Source of the DNA: Hygrocybe punicea
Taxonomy: Eukaryota > Basidiomycota > Agaricomycetes > Agaricales > Hygrophoraceae
Reading direction: 5' to 3'
Assembly: GCA_963556145.1 (NCBI GenBank)
Contig: OY744466.1
Location: 3,658,001 to 3,722,000, forward strand
DNA length: 64,000 bases
Made by a program: the position numbers and the translations under genes. This document shows positions 1 to 9,899 of this stretch, one piece after another (position 1 is the first letter of the stretch; every line of letters starts with the position of its first letter). Under the pieces are notes generated by a model. That model did no database searches, was not told the origin of the DNA, and saw nothing but the letters and a program-made list of their open reading frames with translations.

Positions 1-1789
1 GGACCACCGACTGCTCCCACTAGGAAATGTCCACCAACGGCGGAGTCGAAGTATAGATGCAATGAGCTCAAAAGCTTAGTGTCATCACAACTCAGCGCAG
101 TGATCCCAGTATACTTGCGATTTCGGAGGTGTTCGGCAGCAAGGTCAAATGTGCATTCGGAGATGGTCAAAGGAGAGCGAGGAATGCGGGCCTGTTTCAT
201 TCTGAGAGGTCCAATTAGTATTGATCTTTCAGCATACTGGTGCGGCTTCACCGAATACTACGGAGGCTTCGTGTGGCAAAATGCTCTGACAAGAGCACAT
301 GTATTCGAGGGGCTTGGATGCAGACAAGTGCACTAAACTCATCCCATGCTGGTGCATAGGTGAAGTTGCGCATGCCTACCCCGCGCTCTTCCTTGTCAAC
401 TTTGAGAACCATGGTTTCCACAAGGCCAATAAAGACTTGATAATTCTTGTACTTGCCCCGCAGAGCGCCTTCTGCAAAGCGAATAAACGGTGACTTGTTG
501 GCATCCTGTGTCTGCATCAGAATTTTGATGAATGTGTATTAATATAATGGCCTCACCGCCGTCTCGATGATACTTTTAAGCCCTTTCGTTTTTGCGAAAG
601 CTTCACCCAAGATCTGATTTTGAAATCGACGATTAATGTAGATATAGTTCTCATCGGCTGGTACAGGTTTGTTCAAGAGGTCAAGGAACCGCCGATTGGT
701 GAGTAGCTCTGAGCATTGGGAACAAGGAGCGCTGTGGTGTTGTCCCGGCTTCATCCTGCTTGACTTTTCACACGCAGTTGAGAAGATATGTAAATGCTTG
801 TGGTCACTTTGCCATTTCCACTCATGTCGCTGCATGTCTATGATCGTCTGTTGCCGTTTGGTGCTGAGGTCGCCAAAGGTTCTGCCAAAACGTTCTTTGG
901 AAATGATGCTTAGCGATCGTGCCCCACCTCCTTCAACCGCGGATCTGCGCAAATAAATTGGTATACTTGCATGGTCAACCTCTGTCAAGCCAGGACATGG
1001 AGTCGATAAATGTTGTGCGGGTGTCTGCTTGTGGCCAGGTTTTCGTTCTGCACCCCAGCCTTTGTCTGATGCCATTGCTGTCAAGGTGCGCATCCAACCA
1101 GCTGCGTTTGCATTTTTTTTGTCACCTTTACATTCCTCGATGTGCATCCGAAACCGAGTTACATTGTAAGGTTCCTTCATCAGCAGCTTGTTTCCACAGC
1201 CAGAATGACGGACCAAGCGGATGTTTTCCTCATCAAACTCAGCATATGGATCCAGTGTGCGAATCTTGTTATGGAAATTGGTGAGTTTTTTGGTGTTCAC
1301 ATTAAGGGTTCCTGCATCAGCTGCCTCTTGAGTCTGCCATTCAGACACAGCCGAACGACTATGACCTACCGGTCCTCTCTTTCTCCCAACTTTCCTTCGC
1401 TTGTTTGTTGTTGATCCATCATGTGATCCACTGGATGAGGATGAAGTGCTAGGTGAGCGGGTCCGCTGCTTGGCGCATTTCGAGAACATTGGGAAGAAAC
1501 CAGTGAGAGTCTTCTTCATGCTCAAACCATTAGTGTTCATCTTGTCACCAACAACATTAATGTTTGCTTTTGCTCCAACCTCTGCTATCTCGGTGGAGTC
1601 CGTAGGTTTAATAGAATTGTCTGTAGAGATTGGCGTTGTTTCACTTGTGCTGATCAAATCTTCCCAGATGGTTCTGGTCATGTCCTCTGACACCGTTGTG
1701 AGGTATGAGATAGCCATCCGTTCAGAGCTCTGGGTTTGAGCAACTGTGGGATTGTTGTTCGGCTGGTTTCTAATTGTGAGCACATGCAA
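1..1789 (-). CDS. Conserved zinc-finger-like protein, partial at the window edge
   Basis: This is a minus-strand gene cut by the left edge. The main exon (557-1789) gives a Ser/Thr-rich N-terminus, a basic patch (KRRKVGRKRG), and one BED-like finger in which C-G-N-K is followed about 20 residues later by MHIEEC. A 45-bp intron (512-556, GTGAGG to GCAG) joins it in phase to exon 2, which continues to base 1 and contains the motif ITALSCDDTKLL. The in-phase junction supports a real gene. BED-like fingers followed by a conserved C-terminal region occur in domesticated or active transposases of mushroom-forming fungi, so a transposase-like origin is possible, but I cannot name the family. It lies directly downstream of, and on the same strand as, the Ulp1-like gene at 1807-3056 and may form one unit with it. 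Confidence 0.6.
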
Positions 1790-1806
1790 CTATGGAATGA
1801 ACTAGA

Positions 1807-3056
1807 TCACAATGCACTTACGTCTCGTCCTGTAAACTTCAAGAACCAATATAGCCGGTCCACTGCCCTGCGCTCGGAGTTCCATAATTCATCTCCAAAG
1901 ACGACGTGTGCTATTGTGTTGGCAGCACAGATTAAACAGGAGTAAGTGTCCCATTGTTCACCATGCTCGAGAGAGTTGCCACAGTTCTGAAAGCCTCCTC
2001 CAAAGCGAGCACCAAGCCAACTTGTCAGATTATCCATGAAGACCGTAGGAGAAGGATATTCTCCTGAAAGTGAATCCCCTGCACGATGACATGTTAATGA
2101 AGCATTCCAAGGTCATTCTCTGCTTGTACCCCATCCACATCTCTTCTCAACAAAATCAACATAGACGGCAACCTCATGGTTGGAATTGACTAGAACAGCC
2201 ATGTAGAGATACTGAAGCCCCTCGTTTTTGACTAGGTTCTCGACCTTCTTCAAACATCGAGGCAACTTGTCAAAGTGATAACCGTCCTGTCTTGCAGGTG
2301 CGAAAACCGAATAAAAAATTGAGGGAGCAATGAAAAATTTCCATGCTCTAATGGGATCCTTCTTGAGTTGGGCTTGCGGTCATTAATGAGGAGGTCCATT
2401 ATGTTGTCACAGAGCCAGTGGGTGCTGAGAAGTTGACACAGTTTCCACGTGGAAATGTGTATATTCAGGTGTGTCTGTGGTGCATTCCATCCAAATATCT
2501 CCGTTGACGTTCCATATCCACAAGGGAAGCACGCAACTTGAGATTGGTCTTCAATCCATTCTCGTGCGCACATCCATTCTGTCTGTGCCTGAATGGTATT
2601 GCTGATTGTGATCTAATATGTGATTATCTAGAGTGGGAACCGCTCAGCTCCTTTATTAAAACGTGGGTCTGTGATTGAATGTGTGCCATCAAGCCAGGCT
2701 TGCTGACAGGCAACTCGAAGGTCTGTTAGGAGAGATTGAGGAGGAATCATCCGAGATTTAATCCTTGCAACATCATCTTTGGGTGGGTCTGGACTGAACC
2801 ATTTGTTAATGTGCGTCACTGTAATGGTTGATGACTGCTTGGGAAGATTTAGTTGTATGAAGTCGATGATAGGCAGGCCTGGATCTGCGAAGTCTTTACG
2901 GAATGCCATTGGAACAGCAAATGCTTCTGTGTGGGCTGAGATGACTTGGAGGGGAACATTTTCAAATTTTTTCCCTTTACAAATCCAATTGTCCAGGCAG
3001 TATGCTGGCGAATCCTCCTGGTCGAAGTCGAGCACGATAGGAGCGGTAGGCGGCAT
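1807..3056 (-). CDS. Ulp1-like (C48) cysteine protease domain protein
   Basis: Three minus-strand coding blocks (2628-3056, about 2130-2573, 1807-2037) together form a Ulp1/SENP-like protease. The visible signature is the His/Asp stretch LVNSNHEVAVYVDF near 2160-2200, where H and D are the expected general base and partner, followed by YSCLICAANTIAHVVFG near 1930-1960 with the nucleophile Cys in a WDTYSC context. The helix TWKLCQLLSTHWLCDNIMD before the His region is also typical of the fungal family. Ulp1 proteases process SUMO or related modifiers. In Agaricomycetes many copies are carried by transposons, and the neighbour at 1-1789 looks transposon-like. Exact exon borders, and whether both blocks are one gene, are uncertain. 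Confidence 0.65.
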
Positions 3057-3159
3057 CAGGTGTTACAAATAAATAAAATTTTCAGTTCTAGTTCTAGTGT
3101 ACTATTAGTAGAAGCTTGAGCTCAGTTAACAGTTGAACGTTGAACATTCATGAATGATG

Positions 3160-3300
3160 ATGTCCGGATGATACAGTAGCTGTCTGACATGCCTGCCCAC
3201 TCATGTCCGGATATTACACTGGCCTAAACAGCTTTTTGGCGGCTCATGTCCGGATTTTACGGTGGCCTTCCGGCCTCTTTGACCCCTTTCATGTCCGGAT
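3160..3300. repeat. Four-copy CATGTCCGGAT interspersed repeat
   Basis: The string TGTCCGGAT recurs near 3162, 3204, 3246 and 3292, each followed by AT-rich sequence. The copies are about 42-46 bp apart, which suggests a degenerate short tandem array or clustered protein-binding sites. Confidence 0.6.
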
Positions 3301-3750
3301 AAAAATCTAACATTTACTGAGACATTCAGGGGTCCTCCTCATCCATACACAGTTACATCACGGGACGTTACTTCATGTGTGACAATTGTGACCAATTGTG
3401 ACAATTTGCGTTAAAGTAGGCTTGATCAGTAATTACTAGTGATGGACAAATGGACGCATTGCAAAATCAAATAAGTGACGAGTACATGGGTATAAAATAG
3501 ATAAAATAGAGGTGGTGTCTAATTATTAATTTAAGTGAGCCTGGCAGCACTAAGGTCCCTGAAGATGCTCTCTGGCAGAACTCGGTGTCCGCGGTACTTC
3601 TTAGATGCCCAGGCAGCCTGTTTGCCATCCAGACCTCAGCTATAGCAGTCCATCGCATCGCAAACCTGATTCAAAGTTAGCAGAAGCTTTAAAACAACTA
3701 ACATGATCTCACTGGTGAATGGACTCTATGGGGATGCAATTCAGGGCTGC

Positions 3751-3825
3751 GATGACATTGTGGCATAGTACGTATGGCATTTCACGTGAACTTTTATTAG
3801 TACCGCAGACTCCGCAGTACCCGCA
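3751..3825 (+). repeat. Inverted repeat partner of 41705-41780, candidate TIR
   Basis: The segment with TTCACGTGAACTTTTATTA followed by CGCAGTACCCGCAG matches the reverse complement of 41705-41770 (TTCACATGAACTTTTATTA, CGCAGTACCTGCAG). Both copies are preceded by TGACA. Removing the later insertions would place the two copies about 5 kb apart, around the BTB relic and the integrase-like gene. Confidence 0.5.
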
Positions 3826-4130
3826 GGTGATGCGCGATATGCACAACTTATCCAGTAGAACGAGGAGCTAAAGAGCAATGTCAAAATATATCTACTCTTC
3901 GTCTAAATCATCTTTAGCATCCTTAATACAAAGTTCTGCCATGAGCCTCATTCCGACATCCTGTATAAATAACTCAAGGCTGTTCACTGCTGCTTCTCCG
4001 CTGATGACTTCCAACATTTTCTTTTTACATCCAGCGCTCATCTCCCCAAACTCTAAGCCCTTGAAGACGGCCAGGGCTTCTCGCCAAGTTTGTGGATTCC
4101 GACCATCAAGCAAGAATTGTCCAATCCCGT

Positions 4131-4712
4131 TGTGATGGCGAGTTCTGTTGTAGACCCGAATGGGAATCTACGAAAGTGGTGATCAGCTAAGAAGTGATCA
4201 GAGGAGTTTAGTGTCTATGTAGTCTAGTCAATCCAACCCAAATCCAGGGTTCTGGATCAGAGGGGAAGTGAAGGGAGTGGAGTATGAAGACTAATATAGA
4301 GACGATACGAAGCGAGGACTAAGAAATAAAACTGAAGGGGAGCGATAACCTGTATTTTCTATATGGTTTGTAGTATAAGGGTACATCTTTTATACTACTG
4401 GGAGTGATCCTGTGCTGTAGTAACTATGTACTACAAGCGAAGGCTGTAACTCATGGGGTGGAGTGGAGTGGAGGAATGCTATGTACTAGGAGACGGGAAA
4501 CGTAGATACATGATATATGACTATAAACGTACTGATTCCGGGTCGTTAGAGACATTGCAGTGCATGTAGGAACGAATCTGGAGGCGGAATCCGGAGCGGA
4601 ATCGATGGAAATGACCGGAATCGGGCGGAATCGACGATACATGAATGGGAATGGATGGGGACGATGTGGGATATGAAGAGGATTCGGGTCCAGATGGCCC
4701 GGAGCCTCTACA
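4131..4712 (-). repeat. LTR (3' copy relative to the minus-strand element)
   Basis: It is nearly identical to 8501-9083. Reading both copies by eye, I find eight substitutions, all transitions and seven at CpG sites, plus one small rearranged block near 4453. A recognisable polypurine tract next to it was not found. Confidence 0.85.
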
Positions 4713-5046
4713 TCCGGTCAGGACTCAGATAGAGACCATCCCTGGTCGATCCATACGAAATAACGAAGATACTGGGGTCGTGGGAATAAATGAGCGGAGG
4801 CAATGTCGAAAACGGGTGGAAACGATGGTACAACGTGAATGAGATCGAAGCTGGCAGGTATTGAAGTGTCGGGAAGCAGTGGTCCGGAGCTACTGAAAGA
4901 GGGTGGGGCGAAACGGCTGGATAAACAACGGTCACGTGACGGGGCAACAAATACAAACAAGAAAACTTTTCAACGCGACTTTCAACAATCTCGACAACAA
5001 CCTCAACAGGCCCAACAAACCCAACAAACACCAACACCAACGCCAG

Positions 5047-6539
5047 ATGTCGACGGAATATGACAAATTCCTCAACAATCTGGATGCGGAAATGCGGCAA
5101 GACTTCGAGAGCGCCATAGCCGAGTTACTAGAAGTCGACGCGGCCGGAATCGATATCGTACGCGACGGATTCGAGAACGAAGCACGGCAATGGGTGGTGA
5201 GACGACGACAGGCCATGGTAAGAGATCCCGTTTCTGTAAACGGCACGGACTAACGATACCCGGCAGTGGAACTACAGGGGAATCTTGACGGAAATCCGAG
5301 ACAATGGAATCGACGTGACGGAACCGAGGGATTTCTCGATGGGCGGAGAGATGGTGGTTGAGGTTGAGGAATGGTTGCGGAATTGTGAGGAGTACAAGAA
5401 GCAGGAACGGGAAGAGGCCGTGCGTCGGGAAGTCGAGGAAGCGTCACGTTTGCAGGAGGAGAAGGAGGAGGAAAATAGGAGGGCGGAAGCGAGGAAACAA
5501 CGGGTCGAGGAGGCGGAAAGGATCAAGCGGAAACGGGTGGAGGAATCGCGTCAATACGAAGAGGAGATGAATAGGAGGGCGGAGGCGGAGAAGCGGATCG
5601 AGGAGGCGGAAAGGGCGAAGGTGGCAGAGGCAGCAAAAAGGGATAATGCAGCCGCGGAAAGGGACCGGGAGGAAACTGCACAAACCAGCCATCATGGAAG
5701 CGAGGACGAGGAGGGCACCTGGTCCGATCAGCAACTACGAAAATACGAGCGGCTTCAAGCACTCAACGCAATCAAAAACAAAAAGCTCAACCAGGATAAG
5801 AGGGTGACCCGGGACGACGAAACTGTTCACGGGGACTACAACAGCGGTAACGATTTCTCGAATGTGAGCGGGAACGAGGACGTGGAACCAAAGGGAAAGA
5901 TTCTGGGGGTAAGTGATATCTCGTGGACTCGTATATCCGTGGTGCCTAACTAATCCGTAGTACATGCAGTTGTTCCGGATCTGGCAATGCGATGCGTGCG
6001 TGACCGCCAATGCGGTTTGTCGCGGAATCGAGGGGTACGCGTGCGATCGATGCAAAAGGCTTAAACGACGTTGCGGATTATCGACGAAGGGACCGGCCAC
6101 CGGAACTGGGAAAGCGGAACGGAAAGGGAAGGCGAAGGCGGGAAGTCCAAAGAGAAGGATCGTCGCGAAGAGGATTTTGAAGCCAGTGAAGAAGCCCAAG
6201 CTATGGGCCGGAGAGGCATCGACGAGTAAATGGACGCTAACCGACGTCAAACCGGATACGGAATCGGAGCGGGACAATGGGAGGCAAGGGAATCCGTTCA
6301 AGCACCTGCGGATCGGAGCCGGAATCAATGAGCACGTCTGGGCAGTGCGCAAGATGGCGACGGAAACGCAGAGGGAGATATTGATGATCGCGGACAGCCT
6401 CTCGGAGTACGTTGCAGAGGTCCATTCGAAGCTAACCCGTTGGACGAAGGAGCTGAACCGACTATGCATGAACCAAGCCCATATCTTTGGCCAACTCGAC
6501 ATGATCGACACAAAACTCGACAAAAGGAGAAGGGAGTAG
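5047..6539 (+). CDS. Coiled-coil protein with Zn2Cys6-like cluster, antisense inside the LTR element
   Basis: There are three exons with textbook fungal introns: 5218-5266 (GTAAGA, branch CTAAC, CAG) and 5909-5960 (GTAAGT, branch CTAAC, TAG). Both keep the frame (RQAM joined to WNYRG; GKILG joined to YMQLF). The protein has a short acidic N-terminal part, then a long E/R/A-rich coiled coil (roughly residues 70-220). A cysteine cluster follows, CDACVTANAVC and then CDRCKRLKRRC, resembling a fungal binuclear zinc cluster with an unusual linker. Basic and C-terminal helical segments finish the protein. Similar coiled-coil plus C-rich proteins occur within fungal retroelements, but the function is unknown. 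A start at 4903 is also possible. It is transcribed opposite to the gag-like ORF. Confidence 0.7.
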
Positions 6540-8317
6540 AAGGGAAATGGATGGAAAGGGAGGGGAAATGAACCGTGGGACAATGTACATAAAAATAAAA
6601 TGAGTACATAATAAAATCTATAACGGAAAGGGAGAAACGGGTAACTACATAAGCCAGAATCTGGAGGTCGAGGTGGAGGGCGGGACCGGAATACAACGGA
6701 CACGGAATGGGATCGAAACAAACGGGAAACAAAGAAAACTATAAACGGAAACAAAAATATAAATAAGTGGAGGCCGGGAGCGTGAACAGAAAGCGGAACG
6801 GAGGACGAAAATGCAAAAATGGGTGACGGAAACGGGTCTATATCCCCACAAGAGTTTCTGAAAGAAGGTCGGAGGCGGAACGACAAGAGGAGGTGGAGAA
6901 CTTCTTGCAAATATTCGAGTGAGGTGTCGAGGGGGCGGAGGTCCAAAATGTGATGACAAAGTAGAATGAAGACGGAAACGAGGAACAATAAAAATTTGAG
7001 AACCGGAGTGCCGACACCAACACGATCCCATATAACGGGTGTGCCGCGTGACGGGTCTAAAAACGACGGGGTGCCCCAAGCGGGCGGAAACGACAAAGTG
7101 CCCCAAGTGGGCGAGGAGGGAACCGGAGACGATACAGGAGCGGGAATGACGAGGGGAACTGGGAACGAAGGGGTCGACATAACGGAATCGGGACCGGAAT
7201 CGAAATCAAATAAAAGGGGTGGAATGGAGTCCGGAATGGGAACGGGTACAGAATACTCAACCAAAGTCGACGGAATCTTGGTAGACGGTGACGGAGGACA
7301 ATATGGTGGCAATATCGGGGACGGAATGTCTATTTCTGGAGAATCCGAGGACAATGGGAGCGGGTCCAGTATGAGTTCGTGGATGGAAAGTGGAGGGGTC
7401 GAATCCGGAGACGACGTGGACGAAATAGGAAACAAATTGGATAAATTGGTGACCGGCATCGATAAATTGGGAATGGGATCAGACGGGGACGACACGGGAT
7501 TGGACGACAATACCTGTAAACAAATGACGGTCTCGACAGGCACCTGAATGGACAGGTACGGAATATGTGATGAAGGGGACGGAGTATATGTAGGACTGGA
7601 ATGAACGTGGGCGACGGAACGAACGATGGTGGGCGGGATCGAGGTCGGAATCGGGACCGGAGATGACAAAGCTATGACGGGTGGGGGACTGGGACCGGAA
7701 TCGGGACTAGAGATAGTAACGGCAAGGGAAGGGGATGTCGGAACAGAGCGACAACCGGAAAGCAGGAATAAGGCGGCATCGTGGAAAATGTCGAGCGGGT
7801 ACGGATCGTCGTGGTAATGGTCAGGATGAAGGTAATGGAGGCGTTCTTCAATACGTAGACGAAGGTCTGAGTCGAATCCATTGGTGAAGTATGTGTTCCG
7901 TTGCTTATCTGATAGATGGCCGTTGTCAAACAAGACACCGGAAATGCGTATGAAATCCTGGAAATATTGTCCTAAGTCTGCTTTGTTCTCTATACCATAA
8001 GCCGATTGTCGTTTAATCAATTGATCGAGATCCGTGATCGTATACCGAATACTGTCCGTGGCACCAGGATAGAAGGCGAAAACGGCACGTCGGAAAGTGA
8101 TGAAGTCCTTTGCTGAAGCGGTGGGTAGGGTAGACCAAAGTTCGTAATCGTCGTTATCGAGGTACCAGAGCATGTAGCGAATCTTCATAGTGTCTGTGAG
8201 TCCACAGTCGGAGCCAAGCATGTCAATTTTGTCAAAGAAGCGGGGAAGGTCGTGTTCGTCACCGTGAAACGTCGGGGCTGAACAATCACCTCGGAGAGGC
8301 ATCAATCCGTGCGTCAT
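5735..8317 (-). CDS. Retrotransposon Gag-like protein
   Basis: The start at 8317 gives MTHGLMPLRGD followed by a capsid-like region of about 190 residues (PTFHGDEHDLPRFFDKID, KIRYMLWYLDNDDYELW, FYPGATDSIRYT, QRNTYFTNGFDSDLRLRIEE). This is the retrotransposon-gag fold commonly seen in Ty3/gypsy elements. After about residue 200 the ORF becomes Ser/Pro-rich and then low complexity, and no zinc knuckle is visible. The open frame continues to 5735, but the part overlapping the antisense exons is probably not all translated. It probably packages the element's RNA and may use a helper's polymerase. Confidence 0.6.
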   Translation of the reverse strand: MTHGLMPLRGDCSAPTFHGDEHDLPRFFDKIDMLGSDCGLTDTMKIRYMLWYLDNDDYELWSTLPTASAKDFITFRRAVFAFYPGATDSIRYTITDLDQLIKRQSAYGIENKADLGQYFQDFIRISGVLFDNGHLSDKQRNTYFTNGFDSDLRLRIEERLHYLHPDHYHDDPYPLDIFHDAALFLLSGCRSVPTSPSLAVTISSPDSGPSPPPVIALSSPVPIPTSIPPTIVRSVAHVHSSPTYTPSPSSHIPYLSIQVPVETVICLQVLSSNPVSSPSDPIPNLSMPVTNLSNLFPISSTSSPDSTPPLSIHELILDPLPLSSDSPEIDIPSPILPPYCPPSPSTKIPSTLVEYSVPVPIPDSIPPLLFDFDSGPDSVMSTPSFPVPLVIPAPVSSPVPSSPTWGTLSFPPAWGTPSFLDPSRGTPVIWDRVGVGTPVLKFLLFLVSVFILLCHHILDLRPLDTSLEYLQEVLHLLLSFRLRPSFRNSCGDIDPFPSPIFAFSSSVPLSVHAPGLHLFIFLFPFIVFFVSRLFRSHSVSVVFRSRPPPRPPDSGLCSYPFLPFRYRFYYVLILFLCTLSHGSFPLPFHPFPFYSLLLLSSFVSIMSSWPKIWAWFMHSRFSSFVQRVSFEWTSATYSERLSAIINISLCVSVAILRTAQTCSLIPAPIRRCLNGFPCLPLSRSDSVSGLTSVSVHLLVDASPAHSLGFFTGFKILFATILLFGLPAFAFPFRSAFPVPVAGPFVDNPQRRLSLLHRSHAYPSIPRQTALAVTHASHCQIRNNCMYYGLVRHHGYTSPRDITYPQNLSLWFHVLVPAHIREIVTAVVVPVNSFVVPGHPLILVELFVFDCVECLKPLVFS

Positions 8318-8480
8318 ATCGGGGAATGTCCAAATCGGGAAGCGGGTCGGGTCGGGGAGGTATGAGGAAGGGGTCGAAGTCGTAAGTGGGGCTGAGCGAT
8401 TAGAGTCGGGAACAAAAGAAAAACGTCATGAAAGTCAAACCTGACAGTGGGGAGGGTATGAAAAGACAAAAGAACTAAAT

Positions 8481-8498
8481 TCCTCGCGGTGGGCTCCA
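8481..8498 (-). promoter_or_regulatory. tRNA primer-binding site of the LTR element
   Basis: On the minus strand, two bases after the LTR, the sequence reads TGGAGCCCACCGCGAGGA. A PBS starting TGG, complementary to the CCA end of a tRNA, is expected at this position. I did not identify the specific tRNA. Confidence 0.6.
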
Positions 8499-8500
8499 GT

Positions 8501-9083
8501 TGTGACGGCGAGTTCTGTTGTAGACCCGAATGGGAATCTACGAAAGTGGTGATCAGCTAAGAAGTGATCAGAGGAGTTTAGTGTCTATGTAGTCTAGTCA
8601 ATCCAACCCAAATCCAGGGTTCTGGATCAGAGGGGAAGTGAAGGGAGTGGAGTATGAAGACTAATATAGAGACGATACGAAGCGAGGACTAAGAAATAAA
8701 ACTGAAGGGGAGCGATAACCTGTATTTTCTATATGGTTTGTAGTATAAGGGTACATCTTTTATACTACTGGGAGTGATCCTGTGCTGTAGTAACTATGTA
8801 CTACAAGCGAAGGCTGTAACTGATAGGAGTGGAGTGGAGTGGAGGAATGCTATGTACTAGGAGATGGGAAATGTAGATACATGATATATGACTATAAACG
8901 TACTGATTCCGGGTCGTTAGAGACATTGCAGTGCATGTAGGAACGAATCTGGAGGCGGAATCCGGAGCGGAATCGATGGAAATGACCGGAATCGGGCGGA
9001 ATCGACAATACATGAATGGGAATGGACGGGGATGATGTGGGATATGAAGAGGATTCAGGTCCAGATGGCCCGGAGCCTCCACA
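8501..9083 (-). repeat. LTR (5' copy relative to the minus-strand element)
   Basis: This copy pairs with 4131-4712. It begins TGTGACGG on the plus strand, ends CCTCCACA, and is followed by the target duplicate CCGT. Confidence 0.85.
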
Positions 9084-9899
9084 CCGTTCCACCATACAGT
9101 TTGCCAATCTTCATCACAAAGTTGCTAATTTTGACATTCGGGGGTGTGATTTACAGGTGGGGGTTCAGAAGCAATGATTTGTCAATGTTCTTCTATGGTT
9201 TCCTTTGTTTGCATGAGTGTAACGAAAGCTGCAGGTGGTATCATTGATATGTGATTAGTGTTTAGCTCATAGAGTGGTGTCTTGGTGAGCACTTGGAAGG
9301 CTGGGAGAAACAGGGTAGTAACGCCAAACTTATGAGAGAGATGGAGCAACTGGGCTGGATGGAATGCAAAACGTCGCTCATGAATGTGATGGATGGCAAA
9401 GTTTCGGGTGGACTGTGATTGGTAGAGCTGGCTGAGCTCGAGGAGCCCAATGAGCATCTCATTTGGGTATGGGGTCTCCACCTGAAAGCTATGTGAATTT
9501 CACACTTGTCGATAATGTGTAAATGTAGCAAACCTTCCATAAACAATATTAAGGAACTTGTCGAAGATTGACATCTTCACTTGAGGTAGAACAATGGGGT
9601 TTTGTACCGTCAACCCATCCAACTCTATCTGACCAGGCTGTCGAGAACTGAACATGTTTTTGAAGGTGTGCAAAACACCTGAAAGTGTGCTGCTATGGAG
9701 TTTGTACAAAGAATTCTCAACCTGGGAGGGGAGAAATTCAGAAGATGTAGAGATTGATGGTGAAAATATACCAACAAGAAATATATGTGTCCCATCATTT
9801 AGCACTTCAGGCTACCCCCAAACCTGAACAACTAGTTACAACTCACCTCTAGTACTGAACCATCTACATGTTGGTAAAAGTACTGGGCAGCCCTGGGAC

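Larger units (their letters stand above)
3057..3890. other. Gene-poor stretch with short repeats
   Basis: No convincing coding region is visible here. The stretch holds four spaced copies of TGTCCGGAT (about 3162-3300), an AT-rich segment, and one half of an inverted repeat pair (3769-3825) whose partner lies near 41705-41765. Confidence 0.6.
4131..9083 (-). mobile_element. Non-autonomous LTR retrotransposon inserted in the BTB gene
   Basis: Direct repeats 4131-4712 and 8501-9083 (about 582 bp) begin TGTGA and end ACA, and are flanked by the 4-bp duplication CCGT (4127-4130, 9084-9087). On the minus strand a tRNA primer-binding site beginning TGGAGCCCACCGCGAG follows the LTR after two bases, so the element runs right to left. 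A gag-like ORF follows it. No reverse transcriptase, RNase H or integrase motif was found in any frame, so it must depend on another element. A spliced gene sits in the opposite orientation in the place normally occupied by pol. Confidence 0.85.
3892..9801 (-). pseudogene. BTB/POZ-domain gene, disrupted by two insertions
   Basis: The minus-strand coding parts are 9084-9801 and 3892-4130, separated by an LTR retrotransposon. The upper part carries a BTB/POZ core: a fragment beginning LNDGTHIFLV, then ENSLYKLHSSTLSGV, SSRQPGQIELDG, NPIVLPQVKMSIFDKFLNIV, then an FGVTTLFLPAFQVL helix. Rejoining 9084 to 4130 across the 4-bp target duplication restores a continuous frame reading QTVWWNGIGQFLLDGRNPQTW. 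Upstream codons for HPKFW lie at 37612-37627, beyond the large palindromic element. They join in frame to LNDGTHIF, but an in-frame TAA precedes them. BTB proteins are abundant in Agaricomycetes, mostly of unknown function and often proposed to act in ubiquitin-adaptor or transcription contexts. The gene is inactive as it stands. Confidence 0.75.

Noticed and set aside
5735..6900. Extension of the gag-like ORF as pol
   Set aside because: No YxDD or integrase motifs. The segment overlaps well-spliced antisense exons and is low complexity.
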